From Bacillota bacterium (GTDB lineage Bacteria > Bacillota > Clostridia > Lachnospirales > Lachnospiraceae), in NCBI GenBank assembly GCA_023391695.1, contig JAEWAK010000067.1, positions 1 through 64,000 of the forward strand: a DNA stretch of 64,000 nt, read 5' to 3'. A model generated the notes under the pieces. The model was not told the DNA's origin. It was given only the letters and a program-made list of their open reading frames with translations, and did not search any database. This document shows, piece after piece, positions 63,710 through 64,000 of the stretch (positions are counted from its first letter, which is position 1; the number at the start of each line of letters is the position of its first letter). The position numbers and the translations under genes were made by a program.

Positions 63710-64000
63710 AAAATGACTCCCGTTATCTTCGTAATATGTATTTTGATATGTTTCTTTTTATTTCATAATATTTCTCACTGTTTTACATTATCCCACTTAT
63801 TTCTTCCTAGTGCTTACGGATAGTCTTCCCATTATCTTTAGATAGGTTTTCATTTTTCATATTATCACTATAGTGTTTTGCATTGTCCTTCACATTATAT
63901 TTCATTTTCTCCAAAATCAATAAGAAATCGATAAAACCACCAACCTCAATTATTTAAACTATGTATTTTTAGAAATTCAAAGCCTCCTACAAATAATGTT

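Overview
The window looks like a chromosome segment from an anaerobic, AT-rich, spore-forming Clostridia, most likely a Lachnospiraceae member of the Anaerocolumna / Lachnoclostridium phytofermentans type. This is inferred from gene content, not from a database search. The evidence is Rex, pyruvate:ferredoxin oxidoreductase, a Re-type citrate synthase, small clostridial families (DUF3787, DUF3793, DUF6870), a collagen-like surface or spore protein, and plant-polysaccharide catabolism run by a YesM/YesN pair. Nearly all genes lie on the minus strand; the clear plus-strand genes are the ABC-F ATPase, arcC, asnB and a cupin.

Layout. 1-200 looks like the promoter and leader of an rRNA operon running left out of the window. 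0.9-6.4 kb is a housekeeping cluster (rex, a coiled-coil protein, acpS, nnr, alr, mazF), with an ABC-F ATPase divergent from rex. 8.7-12.1 kb is a glutamate-precursor operon: Re-citrate synthase, isocitrate dehydrogenase and a GntR regulator, with a palindrome on the promoter -10 box. Then come carbamate kinase, a heme-based H-NOX chemoreceptor, asparagine synthetase, a YtrA-type GntR/ABC cassette, a cupin, the metNIQ methionine importer and nifJ. 27-36 kb holds a GGDEF/EAL receptor, sbcCD and tcdA. 36-40.4 kb holds a glycosyltransferase, an HTH/superoxide-reductase-like fusion, a GIY-YIG protein, a Fur-box-controlled DUF3793 gene and msrA. 40.6-44.3 kb is a hexuronate operon (uxuA, uxuB, gntR).

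44.4-49.7 kb is a recombination-scarred region. A collagen-like gene has lost its 5' end about 50 bp from a large serine recombinase gene, which is followed by a DUF6870 protein and about 2.3 kb of decayed gene fragments. 49.7-63.7 kb is one carbohydrate-utilisation locus on the minus strand: YesM/YesN two-component system, solute-binding lipoprotein, two permeases, two GH43 proteins (one truncated, one with an in-frame TGA), a GH106-like hydrolase, a nucleoside-hydrolase-like protein and a GH3 glycosidase. Oligosaccharides would be sensed, imported and cut inside the cell. The 290 bp right of yesM (63710-64000) shows no gene.

Short dispersed repeats are prominent. Four copies of a palindromic element with IS-like ends sit in intergenic regions. 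A second repeat places a hairpin plus the ribosome-binding site directly in front of two unrelated genes (nnr and uxuB). No CRISPR array, tRNA gene or complete prophage was seen. The best leads are the H-NOX chemoreceptor with an intact oxygen-binding pocket, the HTH/superoxide-reductase-like fusion lacking one iron ligand, the collagen-gene/recombinase junction, the GH43 in-frame stop, and the repeat that supplies ribosome-binding sites.
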